Shown here piece by piece: positions 5,356-9,418 of a stretch of 9,418 nucleotides of DNA (position 1 is its first letter; every line of letters begins with the position of its first letter). The position numbers and the translations under genes were made by a program. Under the pieces are notes generated by a model. It did no database searches. It worked only from the letters and a program-made list of their open reading frames with translations, and was not told the origin of the DNA. Source of the DNA: CAZFCK01 sp964517355 (GTDB taxonomy: Bacteria > Desulfobacterota > Desulfovibrionia > Desulfovibrionales > Desulfovibrionaceae); NCBI GenBank assembly GCA_964517355.1, contig CAZFCK010000187.1, positions 1 through 9,418 on the forward strand. Direction: 5' to 3'.

Positions 5356-6173
5356 CCCTTTCCGCACATGCCAAACGCTGGATAACCGCCAGCGTTATGT
5401 TGCTTTTGCTCGCCGCTACCCTTCTGCTGGGGAGCTGGTGGTATTTTTTTTCTGCATCGGTGGTGAGTTGCGTGGCGCAACTCGAATTTTACAATCTTTT
5501 CTGGCCCGATCACAAACAAGGGCGCAAATTTCTGGGGGTGGCGCTGGGCGTTCTGCTGTTGTTCATGGCCGCCCTGAACGCCCCCCTATGGGGTGGGGCC
5601 GTACTACTGGCCCTTTTCTGGCTCTTGCAGCTGCGCTTTCTTTTCCAGTTCGCTCGCGAACCGCATCTGGCGCATTACGGCGACACCATGCTGCTCTTTT
5701 CCGGCGTTGCTTATATCCCCTTTGTATTACAACTTTTTTTCTTTATTCAACCGCTGGAAGTGCTGTTCGTGCTGCTCACGACATTCGCCTCGGATACCGG
5801 CGCGTATTACGCCGGCAGTATATGGGGCAAGCGCAAAATCTGGCCCGCAATCAGCCCCAAGAAAACCTGGGCCGGCAGTTTCGGCGGACTGGCCGCCTGC
5901 CTGCTCGTGACAGTGCCCTTCGCCCTGTTCTGGAACACGGCGCCTTGGCTTCATGCGCCGCTCCTGCTCTGGCTGGCGCTTGGCGTGTTGCTCAACATCG
6001 CCGACCAATTCGGCGACTTTTTCGAATCCGCGCTTAAGCGACACCTGGATGTCAAAGACTCCGGCAGCTTTTTGCCCGGCCACGGGGGCATGTTGGACCG
6101 CATCGACGGACTTCTCCTTGCCCTTCCCGTATATGCCCTTTGCCGCGGATTCTATCTGTTGCTGCAATCCTGA
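5352..6173 (+). CDS. cdsA: Phosphatidate cytidylyltransferase (CDP-diacylglycerol synthase), 273 aa
   Basis: This integral membrane enzyme makes CDP-diacylglycerol from phosphatidic acid and CTP, the branch point of bacterial phospholipid synthesis. It has about eight hydrophobic segments, beginning at residues 11-38. FASDTGAYYAGSIWGKRK (145-162) and ISPKKTWAG (168-176) are conserved. The C-terminal family signature runs from about 222 to 252: SALKRHLDVKDSGSFLPGHGG (226-246) followed by LDRIDG. Length is near the 285 aa of E. coli CdsA. The start ATG overlaps the uppS stop (ATGA), with GGGGGAG about 11 bases upstream, so translation is coupled to uppS. The uppS-cdsA-dxr-rseP order is classic for proteobacteria. 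Confidence 0.97.
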   Translation: MTLSAHAKRWITASVMLLLLAATLLLGSWWYFFSASVVSCVAQLEFYNLFWPDHKQGRKFLGVALGVLLLFMAALNAPLWGGAVLLALFWLLQLRFLFQFAREPHLAHYGDTMLLFSGVAYIPFVLQLFFFIQPLEVLFVLLTTFASDTGAYYAGSIWGKRKIWPAISPKKTWAGSFGGLAACLLVTVPFALFWNTAPWLHAPLLLWLALGVLLNIADQFGDFFESALKRHLDVKDSGSFLPGHGGMLDRIDGLLLALPVYALCRGFYLLLQS

Positions 6174-6203
6174 CCCTGATTCATATTGCAAGGAAGTCTC
6201 TCA

Positions 6204-7460
6204 ATGCCGCACATAGCTCACCCTGCACCGGGCTGTTATATTTCCCAACTGCCCAAGGAAAAAATGCAAAACGCCTTTCCCAGACGCCTGGCGATTCTGG
6301 GAAGCACAGGCTCGATCGGTGTCAACGCCCTGAAGGTGGTCGCCGGACAAGCAGAGGATTTCCAGGTGGTCGCACTGGCCGGCGCCCGCAACATCACCCT
6401 GCTGGCGCAGCAGGCCCTTGCATGGCGCCCCGACTATCTGGCAGTGCTCGACAATAGCGGCGCGGACAGACTCCGTTTGTTGCTCCCCTCGGATTACCGG
6501 CCGGTGATTCTCCATGGCTCCGAAGGCTATGAAACACTCGCCACGCTGCCGCAGGTGGACATGGTGGTGGCCGCCCAGGTCGGCGCGGCCGGATTGCGCC
6601 CTTCCCTGGCCGCGGCCAGAGCAGGCAAAATCGTCGCCTTGGCCAACAAGGAATCCCTGGTCCTGGCCGGAGAACTTTTCCGCAAGGCCTGTGAACAAAC
6701 AAACGCCGTCATTCTGCCCGTGGATTCGGAACACAACGCCCTTTTCCAGGCATTGGCCGGACACGCCCAGGACGACGTGCGCAGGCTCATTCTCACGGCC
6801 TCGGGCGGTCCTTTTCGAGGACGTTCCGTTCGTGAACTGGAAAAGGTCACGCCTCAAGACGCGCTCAAACACCCCAACTGGTCCATGGGCAGCAAAATCA
6901 CCATCGACTCCGCCACGCTCATGAACAAAGGGCTTGAAGTCATCGAGGCCTATCACCTTTACGGCCTGCCACTTGAGCGCATCCACGTCGTGGTCCACCC
7001 CCAAAGCATCGTCCATTCCCTGGTGGAATACCATGACGGCTCACAACTGGCGCACCTCGGGCAACCCGACATGCGCATTCCCATCGCCTATTGCCTGGCC
7101 TACCCCAAACGGCTGCCCCTGAATCTCGAGCCACTGGATCTGACTGCGGCCGGCAGCCTGACGTTTGAGCAGCCGGATCTCGAGGCGTTTCCGTGCCTGG
7201 CCCTGGCCATGCAAACCCTTGATCCCGAGCGGGGAGGACCTGGACAACGCATCGCGCTCAACGCGGCCAACGAAATCGCCGTGGCCGCGTTTTTGGCGCA
7301 ACGGATCGGGTTTATGGATATTCCCAGACTCGCGGCCCGCGCAATCGAAAGTTTTGAAGCCTCCGGTTTCCCTCAGCCCAGCGAACTGGAATCCATCATC
7401 TTCCTGGACAGCCTTTTCAGACAACAAACAACAAAAGCGGTTGACGGGTTGACTTCCTAA
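6204..7460 (+). CDS. dxr: 1-deoxy-D-xylulose 5-phosphate reductoisomerase, 418 aa
   Basis: DXR converts DXP to 2-C-methyl-D-erythritol 4-phosphate with NADPH, the first committed step of the MEP isoprenoid pathway. GSTGSIG (33-39) is the NADPH-binding loop and ALANKESLV (145-153) is conserved. PVDSEHNAL (172-180) supplies metal ligands Asp174 and Glu176, and NKGLEVIEA (241-249) supplies Glu245. TASGGPFR (198-205) and HPNWSMG (223-229) form the flexible substrate-covering loop. The ATG at 6204 is chosen because AAGGAAG lies 7 bases upstream. An ATG at 6264, with AAGGA only 4 bases before it, would give 398 aa, the E. coli length, so a 20-residue N-terminal extension is uncertain. It follows cdsA by 30 bases in the same operon. 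Confidence 0.97.
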   Translation: MPHIAHPAPGCYISQLPKEKMQNAFPRRLAILGSTGSIGVNALKVVAGQAEDFQVVALAGARNITLLAQQALAWRPDYLAVLDNSGADRLRLLLPSDYRPVILHGSEGYETLATLPQVDMVVAAQVGAAGLRPSLAAARAGKIVALANKESLVLAGELFRKACEQTNAVILPVDSEHNALFQALAGHAQDDVRRLILTASGGPFRGRSVRELEKVTPQDALKHPNWSMGSKITIDSATLMNKGLEVIEAYHLYGLPLERIHVVVHPQSIVHSLVEYHDGSQLAHLGQPDMRIPIAYCLAYPKRLPLNLEPLDLTAAGSLTFEQPDLEAFPCLALAMQTLDPERGGPGQRIALNAANEIAVAAFLAQRIGFMDIPRLAARAIESFEASGFPQPSELESIIFLDSLFRQQTTKAVDGLTS

Positions 7461-7483
7461 ACCGCGCCCTTATCCATACACTC

Positions 7484-8563
7484 ATGCAAAGCGCCATCGC
7501 CGTCATCATCGTCCTCGGGTTGCTTATCGCCTTCCATGAATTCGGCCACTTCATCGTGGCCCGGCTCCTGGGCATAGGCGTAAAAGTCTTTTCTCTCGGT
7601 TTTCCGCCAAAACTGCTCGCATTCAAATGGGGGCAAACGCAGTACAGACTCTCCTTGCTCCCCCTGGGCGGCTATGTGCAGCTTGTCGGTGAAAGCAACG
7701 TCGAGGATCTTCCGGAAGGCTTCACCCTCCGGCAAAGCTTTATGCATCGCCCCGCCTGGCATCGCATGCTGGTTGTGGCGGCTGGTCCGGTATTCAACTT
7801 CATCCTGGCCTGGTTTATTTATTGGGGCGTTTTCTGGAGCCAAGGGATGATCGAAGTCCTGCCGGTCATCGGCGAAGTGCGGGACGCCAGCCCCGCCATG
7901 GAAGCGGGCATACGCCCCGGAGACCGGGTGCTCGCCATCGACAACCAGGAAGTGGATACCTGGGACACGCTCGCCTCCATAATCCGCGATAGCGAAGGGA
8001 AAAGCCTGAACATCGACGTTGCGCGCGGCGATACCACCGTTACCCTCTCCGTGCGCCCCGAACTCACTGTGCACAAAAATATTTTTGGAGAGGAAATCAA
8101 AACGCCGCTCATAGGCATCACCAGCAGCCAGGATACGCGTATCGTGCCGTTGGACGGCGGGAGCGCCGCCGGCGAAGCGCTGGCCAAAACATGGTGGGTC
8201 ATCAAGCTCACAGGCCAAAGCTTCATGAAAATCATTGAGCGCGTCATCCCCTTTGAAAGCGTGGGCGGCCCCATCCTCATCGTACAGATGGTGCACGAGC
8301 AGGCCAGCCAGGGGCTTGTCAACCTCCTGGCCCTCACCGCGCTCATCAGCATCAACCTGGGGCTCATCAACCTGTTGCCCATCCCTGTTCTCGATGGAGG
8401 GCACATCCTCTTTTTCGGCATAGAAACCATCGCGCGCCGCCCTGTACCCGCGCGTCTGCAAGAATTGACCACAAAGATCGGCCTGGCTCTGCTCATCACG
8501 CTGATGTTACTGGCTACCTACAATGACCTGCAACGCCACTTCCCCTGGCTCTCGATCTATTGA
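7484..8563 (+). CDS. rseP: RseP-type site-2 intramembrane zinc metalloprotease, 359 aa
   Basis: S2P-family proteases cut single-pass membrane proteins within the bilayer; in E. coli RseP cleaves the anti-sigma factor RseA and remnant signal peptides. HEFGH (18-22) in the first membrane helix gives two zinc ligands and the catalytic Glu19, and VLDGG (302-306) in a later helix gives the third ligand, Asp304. GGYVQL (62-67) is also typical. One PDZ domain lies at about 124-191, with AGIRPGDRVLAID (141-153) as its core; E. coli RseP has two PDZ domains and about 450 aa, so this is the shorter one-PDZ form. The substrate is unknown because no anti-sigma gene is in the window. The ATG is the only standard start between the in-frame stop at 7442 and the helix, yet no purine-rich ribosome binding site precedes it. 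Confidence 0.96.
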   Translation: MQSAIAVIIVLGLLIAFHEFGHFIVARLLGIGVKVFSLGFPPKLLAFKWGQTQYRLSLLPLGGYVQLVGESNVEDLPEGFTLRQSFMHRPAWHRMLVVAAGPVFNFILAWFIYWGVFWSQGMIEVLPVIGEVRDASPAMEAGIRPGDRVLAIDNQEVDTWDTLASIIRDSEGKSLNIDVARGDTTVTLSVRPELTVHKNIFGEEIKTPLIGITSSQDTRIVPLDGGSAAGEALAKTWWVIKLTGQSFMKIIERVIPFESVGGPILIVQMVHEQASQGLVNLLALTALISINLGLINLLPIPVLDGGHILFFGIETIARRPVPARLQELTTKIGLALLITLMLLATYNDLQRHFPWLSIY

Positions 8564-9371
8564 GCCGCTTTATCTGGCCCTGAACGCCGCCGAAGAACGC
8601 TTGCAGATCGTTTTCGGTCCGGCCGCCGGGTCAGTGGCGCACGTTCAGGAATGGAGCGCGGCGGGCAAGGCCATGCAATTTTTGGCTCCGGCCCTCAGGC
8701 ACGCTTTTGCCAGCCTCGGCCTGCCCCCTGAATCCTTGGCTGGACGCATCGCGGGTATTGCCTGCGTACGCGGTCCGGGAAACTTCACCGGTCTTCGGCT
8801 TTCCCTGGCCACGGCCTTGGGATTGTCCAAACCGTGGGGCATTCCCCTGGCCGGCGTGGAATATCTACCCCTTTTGGCCATGGCTCCCTGCGCCCTGCTC
8901 CCGGACAAGTTCTTTCAAAGCGTTTGGGTGCTCACCCACGCCAGACAGGGCGAAGTCTACATCCAGGGCTTTAGCCGTACAACGGAGGCGGATGCGCTCC
9001 CCAGCCCCTTGTCGGCTACAGCGGCGGTGCCTTTGGATACCGCGCTGGATCTTGTGCGCCGCGCCCCCATGCCGTGCGTCGTCTTGGGCGGCGGCCTGCG
9101 GCGTCACCCCCATGTGTTTTGCCGGCCCCATTTACCCGAAACTGTGGCCATCCTCCCCTCCGAATGGGACCACCCCCGACCGACGCTGTTGCTCCGCCTG
9201 GCTGCCGGAGCCGAGTACGGCGATCAGCCCGTTGCGCCCCTGTACGTGCGTCCTTCGGACGCCGAGGAAAATATGGCGCATATCGCCCGCAAACAGGGCC
9301 GCGACCCTGAAAGCATGCGACGGGATTATGAACGCCTGACCAGCATGGACATGCCCCAGACGCCCGATTAG
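8523..9371 (+). CDS. tsaB: TsaB, tRNA threonylcarbamoyladenosine biosynthesis partner protein, 282 aa
   Basis: TsaB (YeaZ) is the inactive ASKHA-fold paralogue that dimerises with TsaD in making t6A37 of ANN-decoding tRNAs. The diagnostic segment is RGPGNFTGLRLSLATALGLS (83-102). ARQGEVYIQGF (140-150) and the C-terminal PLYVRPSDAEE stretch (239-249) also fit. The usual N-terminal first strand with an Asp-Thr-Ala/Ser motif reads LALNAAEERL here, with Asn in place of Asp. At 282 aa it is longer than the 231-aa E. coli protein, with extra residues at both ends. The ATG at 8523 overlaps rseP by 41 bases and has no clear ribosome binding site; no other standard start precedes the first strand, although ATT at 8559 is possible. 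The TAG stop lies within the terminal repeat. Confidence 0.88.
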   Translation: MTCNATSPGSRSIEPLYLALNAAEERLQIVFGPAAGSVAHVQEWSAAGKAMQFLAPALRHAFASLGLPPESLAGRIAGIACVRGPGNFTGLRLSLATALGLSKPWGIPLAGVEYLPLLAMAPCALLPDKFFQSVWVLTHARQGEVYIQGFSRTTEADALPSPLSATAAVPLDTALDLVRRAPMPCVVLGGGLRRHPHVFCRPHLPETVAILPSEWDHPRPTLLLRLAAGAEYGDQPVAPLYVRPSDAEENMAHIARKQGRDPESMRRDYERLTSMDMPQTPD

Positions 9372-9418
9372 AGCATCTCACGCTTGAAAAGCGCTAGATG
9401 CTCTTATGCATTTCCCTG
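9368..9418 (+). repeat. Hairpin-forming dispersed repeat, right copy
   Basis: This is the perfect inverted copy of 2-52. The hairpin spans 9370-9404 (9-bp outer stem, two-base mismatch, 5-bp inner stem, loop GAA). It starts inside the stop codon of tsaB, whose TAG (9369-9371) is part of the repeat. Transcription of the long pyrH-tsaB operon enters it in the same polarity as the minus-strand gene enters the left copy. The hairpin is followed by TTATGCATTT, a poor T-run, so it may terminate weakly or protect the mRNA 3' end. Confidence 0.85.

Noticed and set aside
7457..8461. 334-codon open frame on the minus strand over rseP
   Set aside because: It is fully antisense to a well-supported rseP with intact HExxH and LDG motifs, and it has no ribosome binding site or family match that I can recognise.
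2..9418. The bracketing 51-bp inverted repeats as ends of a transposon or genomic island
   Set aside because: No transposase, integrase or cargo genes lie between them, the content is conserved housekeeping synteny, and the repeats form hairpins at gene 3' ends like REP-type elements. Target-site duplication cannot be seen because the window ends at the repeat.

Overview
The window is an almost entirely coding, moderately GC-rich chromosomal segment. It carries a translation, uridylate, lipid and isoprenoid housekeeping cluster in the order rpsB, tsf, pyrH, frr, uppS, cdsA, dxr, rseP, tsaB, all on the + strand. The gene order, the short (206 aa) EF-Ts, and a small minus-strand protein of a type I associate with sulfate reducers point to a Desulfovibrio-like member of the Desulfobacterota (Desulfovibrionaceae). 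This assignment is inference from protein character, not a database match.

Layout. Bases 2-52 hold a hairpin-forming repeat whose perfect inverted copy closes the window (9368-9418). Next comes an AT-rich stretch with overlapping inverted repeats (78-116), then a small unrecognised minus-strand gene (183-443). A divergent intergenic region (444-695) separates it from a fumarylacetoacetate hydrolase (FAH)-fold enzyme gene (696-1556) and carries a good sigma70-like promoter overlapped by a nested inverted repeat. The 214-base gap before rpsB has two regions of potential RNA structure and may be an autoregulatory leader. rpsB-tsf ends in the only textbook intrinsic terminator of the window (3272-3302). 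pyrH starts about 55 bases later. From pyrH to tsaB the genes are tightly packed (gaps of 7-30 nt, a 4-base ATGA overlap for uppS/cdsA, a 41-base overlap for rseP/tsaB) with no visible terminator, so they look like one transcript ending in the right-hand repeat hairpin.

How the genes work together. S2 and EF-Ts, and ribosome recycling factor, serve translation. UMP kinase feeds pyrimidine nucleotides, including the UTP/CTP used by CdsA. DXR starts the MEP isoprenoid pathway whose products UppS extends to undecaprenyl diphosphate for cell-wall synthesis. CdsA makes CDP-diacylglycerol for phospholipids. RseP is an intramembrane protease and TsaB a partner in tRNA t6A synthesis.

I found no mobile element, CRISPR array, tRNA or rRNA and no convincing new biological system. 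The points worth a second look are regulatory and structural: the perfect 51-bp inverted repeat at both ends (which also supplies the tsaB stop codon), the structured rpsB leader, a probable non-AUG start for uppS, and a promoter/inverted-repeat module before the FAH-family gene.
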